This document shows, in pieces, positions 51,576 through 59,249 of a stretch of 64,000 nt of DNA (the stretch's first letter is position 1; each line of letters begins with the position of its first letter). Under the pieces are notes generated by a model that saw only the letters and a program-made list of their open reading frames with translations, searched no databases and had not been told where the DNA came from. The stretch is from the NCBI RefSeq assembly GCF_000717025.1, contig NZ_JNXG01000015.1, positions 1 to 64,000 on the forward strand, written 5' to 3'. This DNA is from Streptomyces atroolivaceus. Lineage in GTDB: Bacteria; Actinomycetota; Actinomycetes; Streptomycetales; Streptomycetaceae. The position numbers were made by a program, and so were the translations under genes.

Positions 51576-52664
51576 TCAGGACGCCGAAGGTGTCCACCCT
51601 GCCAGCCAGTCGGCGGTCTCCTGCCCGGTGGCCTGGGTGTCGGTGAGCTGCGGCCGGCTGCTGCTCGCCGGGCCGGATCCGGGTCCCGTGTTCCTGTACT
51701 CGGCGAAGCGGTCGTCCTTCCAGGAGAAGCCGCTCATGTCCGTCCAGGGCGCGGACTTGACCGCCGCGCCGAGTGTCGTGTCGCGGAAGGTGGCCATCGG
51801 GTCGAGCGCGGCGTCACCGCCCGCGTGCCACGGCCGGCCGAGGTGGAAGGACGACGCCGACACGTCACCGTTGACGGTGGACCCGGTGATCAGGAAACCC
51901 TTGCGGTCGGCGGCCGTGCTGGGTGCGGCGATGTATCCGGCGGAGCTGCCGTCCCACCGCTTCTTCAGCGTGATGACCGATCTGTCGATCACCGCGGTGG
52001 CGCGTCCGAAGATGAAGTCGACGTTGCCGACGACGTAGGAGTTGGTCATGTAGACGCGGCCGAGCGTCGCCTTGGAGGCGGTGTCGAGCAGCAGGGTGTC
52101 CTGGTCACCGGTGACGATCACGGAGTCGAGGAAGACCTTGTCCGCGGCGGTCCGCAGGGCCACCGCCTGGAGCCCGCTCATGTTCTGGTTGGCGGCCTCG
52201 TCGAAGTCGTTGGAGATCGTGAGGTTGCGGGCCTGGAAGCCGTTCGCCTCGGCCGCGACGGTCGCACTGCCGCTGGTGCCGTAGGTGCCCGAACCGTCGG
52301 GTTTCCGGGTGCCGGAGGCGTTGTCGTAGACGATGACGGTGTCCTTGCGGCTGGGGCCGCTGCCCTGGAGGGTGACGTTCTGCTTGGTCGAGGGGATCTT
52401 CACCAGCTCGCGGTAGGTGCCGGGCTCGATGGAGACGACGACGCGTGCGGTGTTGCCCGCGGGGATCGCGTCGACCGCCGCCTGCACGGTGGTGTACTGC
52501 CCGCTGCCGTCCCTGGCGACGGTGAGGGTGGTCGCCGCCTCGGCGCCGGAAGCCGCCCCCGACGTCCAGACCGATGCGACGGCCAGGAGCGCCGCCGCGC
52601 CGGCCGTCATCGCTCTGCGGGGTCCCGGGTGGAGAGCGGTGCGCCGTCGTGGAATGGCTGCCAT
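51576..52664 (-). CDS. Secreted pectinesterase (CE8)
   Basis: A 362-residue enzyme that removes methyl esters from pectin outside the cell. The signal peptide runs to about ASGAEAA. The right-handed beta-helix motifs are intact: GDQDTLLLD, the catalytic Asp in VDFIFGRA, and LGRPW near the end. No carbohydrate-binding module is attached. The ribosome site before ATG 52664 is weak. It is followed on the same strand by the LacI-family gene, and preceded by the ATP-grasp and arabinan enzymes, so it belongs to a pectin/arabinan group rather than the xyloglucan locus proper. Confidence 0.93.
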   Translation of the reverse strand: MAAIPRRRTALHPGPRRAMTAGAAALLAVASVWTSGAASGAEAATTLTVARDGSGQYTTVQAAVDAIPAGNTARVVVSIEPGTYRELVKIPSTKQNVTLQGSGPSRKDTVIVYDNASGTRKPDGSGTYGTSGSATVAAEANGFQARNLTISNDFDEAANQNMSGLQAVALRTAADKVFLDSVIVTGDQDTLLLDTASKATLGRVYMTNSYVVGNVDFIFGRATAVIDRSVITLKKRWDGSSAGYIAAPSTAADRKGFLITGSTVNGDVSASSFHLGRPWHAGGDAALDPMATFRDTTLGAAVKSAPWTDMSGFSWKDDRFAEYRNTGPGSGPASSSRPQLTDTQATGQETADWLAGWTPSAS

Positions 52665-52756
52665 GGCGTGATCCGTTCGTCGGGAAGGGGTGGGGTTCCG
52701 GGCAGTAGTCGCCGCGGCCACGGCAAAGGTTGCCGGGCCCGGTGTCACACGCCCGG

Positions 52757-53581
52757 CTACGGCGCCGAGGTTGCCGGGCCCCGCTGCCACGCCCGCCGGA
52801 AAGGCGCGTCCCGCGCCCGGACGCCGGCACAGGGGCCCGCCGCGCGGAGCACCACGTCGAGGGCGCGGGCGGGGTCGGCGGCGTACAGGTTGCTGAACCA
52901 CGCCATGTTGGCCTCGACCACCGCCCACCGCCCCTCCCCCGCGTCGCTCTCCGCGCGCATCAGCCCGACGTCGAGCACCACCCCGCTGGGCAGGGATCCC
53001 GCGCACACCTCGGCCAGACGTCCGGCGAACGCGCGTACCGCGGGCTCGTCCGCATGGCCGGCCAGCGGCGCCACGTCCAGCCGGCCGAAACAGGCGTACT
53101 GCGAGCCGGTCCGTATCTCCCCGTCCAGCAGATGGAGACGGAACTCCCGTACCCAGGTGACGACTTCGCTGATCTGTACGAGTGGGTCCTCCTGAGGGCC
53201 CGCGGGGACCCGCAGGCCGGCGCCGTCCGCGTACACGGCGGCCGGGAAGCTCTTGTCGGTAGGAGGCTTCGCGAAGAGCGGGCCCGGTGTGCTGCGGGCC
53301 TCGCTGAGCGGGACGCGGCGGACGCGACGGCCGGTGAACGCGTACGGCAGGGCGTCGAGCCAGCCGTCGTCCGGTTCGAGGAGCGCGATGCCGAGGGGTC
53401 CGGCGGCCGAGGCCCCGAAGAGCGGGCCCCCGTAGTAGTGCGCCCGGGCGCCCTCCGGCGGCCGGGCCGGCAGACCGTGGCGCGGCAGGACGGTGACGTC
53501 CATGCCGCGCTCCCGCGCCGCACCGGCGAGCAGCGTCGCCGTGGTGGAGCGGTGCGGGGCGAGGGCGAGGAGATCAGCCAT
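52757..53581 (-). CDS. ATP-grasp protein, R2K clade (DUF4343-like)
   Basis: A 274-residue cytoplasmic protein. ATP-grasp features include the lysine in LFAKPPTDKSF, the paired EFRLHLLDGEI strand, a VLDVG acidic strand and the metal-binding Glu-Ala-Asn in VVEANMAWFSN. The R2K clade is predicted to join amino groups to carboxylates, making amide or peptide bonds in small-molecule or protein modification; targets are mostly unknown. It is placed among secreted pectin/arabinan enzymes without an obvious partner, so its role there is unclear. Confidence 0.75.
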   Translation of the reverse strand: MADLLALAPHRSTTATLLAGAARERGMDVTVLPRHGLPARPPEGARAHYYGGPLFGASAAGPLGIALLEPDDGWLDALPYAFTGRRVRRVPLSEARSTPGPLFAKPPTDKSFPAAVYADGAGLRVPAGPQEDPLVQISEVVTWVREFRLHLLDGEIRTGSQYACFGRLDVAPLAGHADEPAVRAFAGRLAEVCAGSLPSGVVLDVGLMRAESDAGEGRWAVVEANMAWFSNLYAADPARALDVVLRAAGPCAGVRARDAPFRRAWQRGPATSAP

Positions 53582-53623
53582 GCCGCCGCAGCTTACGGGC
53601 GCCGGGCCCGCGAGCTGCGGCGG

Positions 53624-53654
53624 GCCTCAGGAGACCGGGACGGCCTCCCGAGGC
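53624..53654 (-). terminator. Weak terminator after the GH43-ricin gene
   Basis: GCCTCAGGAG pairs with CTCCCGAGGC with one mismatch and an 11-base loop, 11 bases beyond the stop at 53665. The sequence CCTCAGGAGAC also occurs at the gene's stop codon, a small tail duplication. Confidence 0.4.
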
Positions 53655-53664
53655 GTGCACGACC

Positions 53665-55119
53665 TCAGGAGACAGGTACGAGCTTGAACTGCTGGCAGTG
53701 GTTGTTCAGCCACGACCACTGACGTACGTCGGCGCCGTCGGCCGCGGAGCAGTCCGCCACGTCGGCGACCTTCCCGGTGGCCTGGTTGACGATGCGCACC
53801 CAGCCCCCGGCCTCGGTGGTGACGAAGCGGAAGCGCTGGCAGGTGTTGTCGAGCCACGACCACTGACGGAGGTCGGCGCCGTCGGCCGTCGAGCAGTCCG
53901 CCGTGTCGAGCACCTTGCCCGTCGCGACGTTCACCAGTCTGCTCGTGTCGTCTCCCCGGTCGTCGACACGCCATCGCTGCTTCGTGCTGCCGTCGCACGT
54001 CCACTGCCGGACATCGGCCCCGTCGGCGGTCGACGCGCCGCTCACGTCGAGGCACTTCCCCGTGGCCCGGCTGACCACGGTGTACGCCGTGGGGGTCGCC
54101 GCCGTCTCACCGGAGGGCCCGGGCAGTGCCGTACCGAGGGCGACGGGCGTGCCCAGGTCGGGGGTGCCGTCGGAGTTCCAGCCGAACTTCTGCGCACGCG
54201 CCGTACGCCCGTTGTCGCAGCCGTCGGACGCCGAGTCGTTGGCGTGGTAGACGATCCAGCTCTCCGTGCCGTCGGGCGAGGTGAAGAAGCCGTTGTGCCC
54301 CGGCCCGTAGACCCCGGCGGCGTTGTTCCGCTGGAAGACCGGGGTGGACTTCTTCGTCCAGGAGGACGCGGAGAGCGGGTTGGATCCGGTCAGGGTGAGC
54401 TGCCCCAGCTTGTAGTCGGGTGTCCAGCAGCCGCTGGCGGAGTAGACGATGAACGTCTTCCCGCCCCGTTGGAGCACCTCGGCCCCCTCGTTGACCGTGC
54501 CGCCGGATTTCTCCCAGTCGTAGGTGGGCCTCGAGATCGTCGAGAACGAGCCGCTGAGCGTGTACGGGTTCGACATCGGGGCGATGACGAGGTTCTGCGT
54601 ACCGCCGCCGCTCGCGCTGCCCAGCAGGTACATGGACCCGTTGACGGTGAGCACGCTCGGATCCAGCATCCAGGTGCTGCCCAGCTGGTTCTTGTACGTG
54701 TAGGGGCCCATCGGGTCCGGCCCCGCGCTCTGCAGCACGTGCACGCGCTGCGTGGGGTTGTAGTCGGTGATGTTCTGGCCGGCCACGTAGTACAGGTACC
54801 AGCGGCCGCCCGAGTAGTGCAGTTCGGGTGCCCAGATGTTGCAGCAGCGCGAGGCGGCGTCGCCCTGCCACACCTGCACGCCGGGCGCGGTGGAGAGTCC
54901 TGCCAGCGTCGGCGACTTCCGTATGGTGATGACGTCGGTCCAGCTCGTCGACACCAGGTGGTAGTTGCCGTCGTGGTAGGAGATCCAGGGGTCGGCGCCC
55001 TTCTGGGCCTTGACCGGGTTGGTGTACGGACGGCCCTCGGCCGCCGACGCGGACGTCGGCTGCCCCAGGGCCAGCGCCAGCAGCAGGGCGCTCAGCAGGG
55101 TCAGTAGGCGACGGGCCAT
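53665..55119 (-). CDS. GH43 arabinan-active enzyme with C-terminal ricin-type binding domain, secreted
   Basis: A 484-residue secreted enzyme: signal peptide (MARRLLTLLSALLLALALG to ASAA), a five-bladed GH43 propeller (about 28-335) and a beta-trefoil CBM13 (about 350-484) with three repeats ending DGADVRQW, DGADLRQW and DGADVRQW. The GH43 triad is seen as Asp in KGADPWIS, Asp in WMLDPSVL and Glu in VNEGAEV. It probably releases arabinose from arabinan or arabinoxylan. ATG 55119 follows GGAG and overlaps the arabinanase stop by 19 bases, so the two are one transcript. Exact specificity cannot be told. Confidence 0.9.
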   Translation of the reverse strand: MARRLLTLLSALLLALALGQPTSASAAEGRPYTNPVKAQKGADPWISYHDGNYHLVSTSWTDVITIRKSPTLAGLSTAPGVQVWQGDAASRCCNIWAPELHYSGGRWYLYYVAGQNITDYNPTQRVHVLQSAGPDPMGPYTYKNQLGSTWMLDPSVLTVNGSMYLLGSASGGGTQNLVIAPMSNPYTLSGSFSTISRPTYDWEKSGGTVNEGAEVLQRGGKTFIVYSASGCWTPDYKLGQLTLTGSNPLSASSWTKKSTPVFQRNNAAGVYGPGHNGFFTSPDGTESWIVYHANDSASDGCDNGRTARAQKFGWNSDGTPDLGTPVALGTALPGPSGETAATPTAYTVVSRATGKCLDVSGASTADGADVRQWTCDGSTKQRWRVDDRGDDTSRLVNVATGKVLDTADCSTADGADLRQWSWLDNTCQRFRFVTTEAGGWVRIVNQATGKVADVADCSAADGADVRQWSWLNNHCQQFKLVPVS

Positions 55120-56072
55120 CCGCTGCTCCAGTTCAGTAGGTTGACGCCGAGCTTCGGGGTGCCGTTGTCCTGGCCGTCGTAGTAGTGGTAGACGAGCAGG
55201 TCGCCGTCGGAGTCCGCCAGGATCGACTGGCCGCCGGGGCCGATGTAGCGGCCGTGCGACTCCATGACGGGCGTGCCGCCGTTGCTGAGCATGCTGACGC
55301 CGTTGCGGTCCTTGTACGGCCCGGTGACGCTGGTCGCCCTGCCCACCTTGATCTTGTACGTCGAGCTGGTGCCGGCGCAGCAGGTGTCGTACGAGGCGAA
55401 GAGGTAGTAGTAGCCGTTGCGCTTCACGATGGAGGGTGCCTCGACCGCCTTGGTGCCGGTGGGGCGGGAGGCGAGCGAGCGGCGGGTGGTGTCCCCGGCG
55501 TACTGCTTCCCGGTCGACGGGTCGATCCGGATCATCTTGATCCCGGTCCACCAGGAGCCGAAGGACAGCCACCACTTGCCGTCGTCGTCCACGAACAGGT
55601 TGGGGTCGATGGCGTTGTAGTCGCTCGACGTGCTCGACGTGTGGACGATGCCGTAGTCGCTCCAGCTGCCGGCCTGTCCGGTGGTGGAGGCCGCCAGGCC
55701 GATGGCCGACTTGTTCGAGCCGAAGGACGAGACGGCGTAGTACATCAGGTACTTGCCACCGCGGTACGAGATGTCCGGGGCCCAGGGGTCGGAGGCCGAG
55801 GAGTAGTTCTTCCACCAGCTGGGTTTGGTGGTGAAGGCGTTCCCGGAGCGTCCGAAGGCCGTGCGGTCGGTGGAGGTGCGGAGCTGGAGACCCTCACCGG
55901 TCGAGTAGAGCAGGTACTGGCCGGACGAGCTGCGGACCATGCTGGGGTCGTGCACGACGATGTCGCCGTTCACGACACCCGGGTTGGGGTAGGCGGACGC
56001 GCTGCCCGGCACGAGGGCCAGCAGGAACGCGGCGGGGAGTACGGCGAGGGTTCTCATCGGAGTGCGGCTCAC
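55101..56072 (-). CDS. GH43 endo-1,5-alpha-L-arabinanase, secreted
   Basis: A 323-residue secreted enzyme with signal peptide ending PGSASAYP. Single GH43 propeller with the catalytic Asp in VVHDPSMV, the modulator Asp in YNAIDPNLFVD and acid Glu in KAVEAPSIV; SDPWAPDISYR and the compact length are typical of endo-arabinanases that cut the 1,5-linked backbone of pectic arabinan. GTG 56072 follows AAGGAGG; an internal ATG at 56057 is less well placed. It is first in the operon with the GH43-ricin gene. Confidence 0.92.
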   Translation of the reverse strand: MSRTPMRTLAVLPAAFLLALVPGSASAYPNPGVVNGDIVVHDPSMVRSSSGQYLLYSTGEGLQLRTSTDRTAFGRSGNAFTTKPSWWKNYSSASDPWAPDISYRGGKYLMYYAVSSFGSNKSAIGLAASTTGQAGSWSDYGIVHTSSTSSDYNAIDPNLFVDDDGKWWLSFGSWWTGIKMIRIDPSTGKQYAGDTTRRSLASRPTGTKAVEAPSIVKRNGYYYLFASYDTCCAGTSSTYKIKVGRATSVTGPYKDRNGVSMLSNGGTPVMESHGRYIGPGGQSILADSDGDLLVYHYYDGQDNGTPKLGVNLLNWSSGWPVAY

Positions 56073-56154
56073 GAGGGTCCTCCTTGAAGGTCGGGGATGG
56101 GGAGTGCATCCCGCAGTCGCCACCGGCTCCGCATCGGTTGCCGAGCGCCGCCCA

Positions 56155-56167
56155 CTTTCACCGAAAG
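56155..56167. promoter_or_regulatory. Inverted repeat upstream of the arabinanase gene
   Basis: CTTTCACCGAAAG has perfect five-base arms and lies about 83 bases before the arabinanase start. It could be a regulatory site for this operon, distinct from the LacI boxes. Weak on its own. Confidence 0.35.
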
Positions 56168-56221
56168 ACCGGACGTCGTCCGGGATACCGAACGACCCTG
56201 TCTCATGAGGGAGTTACGGAA

Positions 56222-56262
56222 GACCGGGCACACAGGGCCTCGACGAGGATGTGTGCCCGGTC
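56222..56262 (-). terminator. Terminator of the P450 pair
   Basis: A perfect 13-base stem (GACCGGGCACACA and complement), whose loop contains a further CCTCG/CGAGG stem, located 35 bases past the P450 stop at 56297. Confidence 0.75.
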
Positions 56263-56296
56263 GCAGAGAGCTCCTCCGGCCCCGGGCTGCCGGTCC

Positions 56297-57520
56297 TCAG
56301 CCGTGGAGCAGCACGGGGAAGGCCTCCATGTCGTTCTGCGTCATGACCGGCAGCTTGCGGATCTCGTCGTCGGCGATCGCGAGTCTCAGGTCGGGGAACC
56401 GACCGAACAGCGCGGGCAGCGCGATGCCGGCCTCGACCCGGGACAGCGCGGCACCGGGGCAGATGTGGGGCCCGTGGCCGAAGGTCATGTGCCGTATCGG
56501 CGTCGGCCGGGTGACGTCGAAGGCGTCGGCGTCGTCCCCGTGCTGGGTGACATCGCGGCCGATGGCCCGGTAGGAGATCACCACGCCCTCCCCCTGGGCT
56601 ATGACCTGGTCGCCGACCTGGATGTCCTCGGTGGCGAAGCGCATCAGCAGGTGCGTGGTGGGCGTGTCCCAGCGCAGGGTCTCCTCGATCACGGCCTCCC
56701 ACGGGACCTCTCCGTCCAGCACCTTGCGCAGCTGGTCGGGGTGGGCGAGCAGCGCGCGTACGGCGTTGAGGATCAGCCCGATGGTGGTCTCGTGCCCCGC
56801 GGCCACCATCGCCTTCAGGTTGCCGATGACCTCCTCCTCCGTGAGCGGCTCCCCGCCCTCCTCGGCGAGGATCAGCGCACTGGTGAGGTCGTCGGTGGGG
56901 TGCGCGGTCTTCTCCCGCACCAGTTCGGCGTAGAAGACGTCCAGTTCGGCCAGCAGCGCCAGCCGGTCCTCCTGGGGGGTGAGCATCGAGAAGAAGGCCT
57001 TGTACTGCCGGGTCAGCATGGGGTGCAGCGCTTCGTCCACTCCCATCAGCAGCCCGACCACCCGCATCGGGAGGGGCTGGGCGAACACGGCCTTGAGGTC
57101 GACGACCCCGTCCTCGCCCTGTTCCGCGAGCGCGTCCAGCAGTCCCTCGGTGAACTTCTCGATCTCCGGGCGGATCGCCTCCAGCCGGCGGGGGGTGAGG
57201 GCCTGCGAGGTCTTCGTCCGCAGCCGGCGGTGCTCCTCTCCGTCCACGGTGAACATGGAACGTCCGGCGTCGATCATGCCGATGAGCGGCCAGGCGTGGG
57301 TGACCTCCCCGCTCTGCCAGAGACCCCAGGCGCCCAGGTCCTTCACCAGACGTGTGTCCAGGAGGAGTTGGCGGGCCTCGGCATGCCGGGTGACGGTCCA
57401 GGCGGGGACCCCGAGGAGATCGATGCGCGCGAGCGGGGCGGAAGCCCGCAGCTGTTCGGTCTCACCGTCGAGGTCCTGGACCATGGGGTCGATGACCACG
57501 GTCGCGTGCGGGCAGTTCAC
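56297..57520 (-). CDS. Cytochrome P450, CYP154/CYP107-like
   Basis: A 407-residue soluble haem monooxygenase with all hallmark motifs: AGHETT in the I helix, ExxR in EETLRWD, and the haem loop FGHGPHICPGAAL with the Cys ligand near residue 352. It should be catalytically competent with a ferredoxin supplied elsewhere. GTG 57520 overlaps the stop of the upstream P450 (GTGA), so the pair is co-translated. In Streptomyces a CYP154-CYP157 pair is typical next to conservon GTPase genes, but no conservon genes are seen here. Subfamily assignment is tentative. Confidence 0.88.
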   Translation of the reverse strand: MNCPHATVVIDPMVQDLDGETEQLRASAPLARIDLLGVPAWTVTRHAEARQLLLDTRLVKDLGAWGLWQSGEVTHAWPLIGMIDAGRSMFTVDGEEHRRLRTKTSQALTPRRLEAIRPEIEKFTEGLLDALAEQGEDGVVDLKAVFAQPLPMRVVGLLMGVDEALHPMLTRQYKAFFSMLTPQEDRLALLAELDVFYAELVREKTAHPTDDLTSALILAEEGGEPLTEEEVIGNLKAMVAAGHETTIGLILNAVRALLAHPDQLRKVLDGEVPWEAVIEETLRWDTPTTHLLMRFATEDIQVGDQVIAQGEGVVISYRAIGRDVTQHGDDADAFDVTRPTPIRHMTFGHGPHICPGAALSRVEAGIALPALFGRFPDLRLAIADDEIRKLPVMTQNDMEAFPVLLHG

Positions 57521-58806
57521 AGCAGGTCTCCTGTCGTCTGTACGGGAGCGAACCGGACGGGCAGCGCGTTCATCCCCCGCAGGAAGGCGGACGGCCGACG
57601 GACGAGGTCCCTGGCGGGGACGGCGAGCGCGAGATCGGGCAGCCGGTCGAGAATGACCTCGATCGCGGTACGGGCGATGGTCTCCGCGATCTCCTGCGCC
57701 GGGAAGGGGCAGCGGTACTCCCCGTGGCTGAACGCCAGATGGGCTCCGTTGACCGCTCGGTGCCCCGCGCCGCCGGACACCGCCCCCTGGCGTATCAGCG
57801 GGTCGGTGTTGGCCGCCCCGAGGCCGAGCAGCAGCATGTCCCCGGCGCGGACGGTCCGTCCGCCCAGCTGCGTGTCGCGGACCGCCCAGCGGCCGGCGAG
57901 GATCTGGGTCGGGCTCTCCTCCCAGAGGACCTCGTTCATCGCGTCGCCCACACTGCGGTGCCCGCCGGCGAGGGAGTCCGCGAACTGGTCCTCGGTGAGC
58001 ATCAGCCGCAGGGAGTTGCTGATCCAGTCGGCGGTGGTGAGGTGCCCGGCCGCGGTGATGGCCATCAGGTCGAGGGCGTACTCCTCGTCCGTGAAGGGCT
58101 GGGGATCGGCGAGCATCCGGGAGGTGATGTCGTCACCGGGGTTCGCGCGCTTGGCCGCCACCAGCCGCTGCATGTGCTCACCGAACCTGCCGTACGCCTC
58201 CTGGGCGCCGGGTCCCCCGTCGGCCAGGTCCTTCAGGACCCGGGCGATGTCCGTCCCCTCCGCGTCGGGGAAGCCGACGAGGCGGGCCAGGACGAGCACG
58301 GGCAGCGGCTCGGCGAAGTCGGCGACGAGGTCCGCGGTCCCCCGGGCGCAGATGCCGTCGACGAGCCGGTCGGCCAGCTGCTCGCAGTGCTCCCGGATCT
58401 CGAAGGGGTCCGCGGCCTCGAGCGCGGGCACCACCAGCTCGGAGTGGCGCCTGTGTTCGGCGCCCGCGGTGAAGTAGATGGACGGCATGGGCCGTCCCAC
58501 CATCGGGAGCAGCGGCCAGTCCTCGGGTATGTGCTCCCACTGGTTCCACAGCCCGACGTCCCTCGGGAAGAGCTCGCCGTCGCTGGTGACCTGGTGGAGC
58601 TCGCGGTATCCGACGACCAGCCAGGCGGGGAAGCCGCCGGGGAGCTCGACGGGCACCACGGGCCCGTAGGAGTTGCGCATGGTCCGGTACAGGGCCTGCG
58701 GATCGGTGTGGAAGTCGGGCCCGCTGAGCGGCACGGGGGTGGTCGCGCGGTGCGCGGGGCAGCCGCCGCCCGGGGCGGAGGCAGCGGATAAGAAGGGGCT
58801 CGTCAT
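57517..58806 (-). CDS. Cytochrome P450-like protein without ExxR (CYP157-like)
   Basis: A 429-residue P450-fold protein. The haem loop FSHGEYRCPFPAQE keeps the Cys ligand and the I helix has AGHLTT, but the K-helix position that should read ExxR reads NEVLWEESP, with no arginine. Loss of ExxR is a recognised oddity of the CYP157 family, which is usually paired with a CYP154. The partner is the overlapping downstream P450. Activity is therefore uncertain; it may still bind haem. ATG 58806 follows AGGAG. A TATAGT at 58865-58870 on this strand may be the -10 box. Confidence 0.86.
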   Translation of the reverse strand: MTSPFLSAASAPGGGCPAHRATTPVPLSGPDFHTDPQALYRTMRNSYGPVVPVELPGGFPAWLVVGYRELHQVTSDGELFPRDVGLWNQWEHIPEDWPLLPMVGRPMPSIYFTAGAEHRRHSELVVPALEAADPFEIREHCEQLADRLVDGICARGTADLVADFAEPLPVLVLARLVGFPDAEGTDIARVLKDLADGGPGAQEAYGRFGEHMQRLVAAKRANPGDDITSRMLADPQPFTDEEYALDLMAITAAGHLTTADWISNSLRLMLTEDQFADSLAGGHRSVGDAMNEVLWEESPTQILAGRWAVRDTQLGGRTVRAGDMLLLGLGAANTDPLIRQGAVSGGAGHRAVNGAHLAFSHGEYRCPFPAQEIAETIARTAIEVILDRLPDLALAVPARDLVRRPSAFLRGMNALPVRFAPVQTTGDLL

Positions 58807-59249
58807 CGTACGGACTCCTGGGAAACGGCTTCGCGCGTTGCGGCCATACGATCAACGCGGCACCACTATAGGGAGGTTGGGTGAAGCTTTGGGCACTGTT
58901 CGGGCCGCGGTAGCCGCCGGCCCTTCACGGCGGACCGCCGGGCGCGGGATGTTGCCGGGGCCCCGGTCGGAGGTTTCCGCGTGGCCGCCGTACCGCGCCC
59001 CCGCCGGCTCCCGCGGAACGCCGGATGCGGTGAGAGCGGGGTGGACAGAGGGCAGCACCCGTGTTCTCATGCTGCACGTCGCAGAATTTCCAACGTCGTA
59101 CAACTCCCCGCCCACCCCCCTGGGACCGCGCTGGACTCGCACGCACCGCATCGCTCCGACGGCAGCCCGCCCCTCCGGTACGTACGCGCCCCGCCTTGCC
59201 ACGCACCTCGCCCGACAACGTTGTCGCATACGAGAAAGGCCCCGTCATC
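58807..59249. other. 443-base divergent region between the P450 pair and the GH43-AbfB gene
   Basis: No credible gene on either strand. On the minus side TATAGT at 58865-58870 is a good -10 candidate for the P450 operon, but no -35 at normal spacing is convincing. At the right end is the palindrome 59213-59226. The remainder shows no repeat or hairpin that stands out. Confidence 0.55.
59213..59226. promoter_or_regulatory. LacI-type palindrome before the GH43-AbfB gene
   Basis: CGACAACGTTGTCG is a perfect 14-base palindrome with central CG, 23 bases before the start codon. It has LacI-family character but a sequence unlike TCGAAGCGCTTCGA, suggesting a separate regulator, plausibly one responding to arabinose. 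Confidence 0.7.

Noticed and set aside
56297..58806. Conservon (cvn) cluster around the P450 pair
   Set aside because: No sensor kinase-like, roadblock, DUF742 or small GTPase genes flank the pair; neighbours are GH43 genes.
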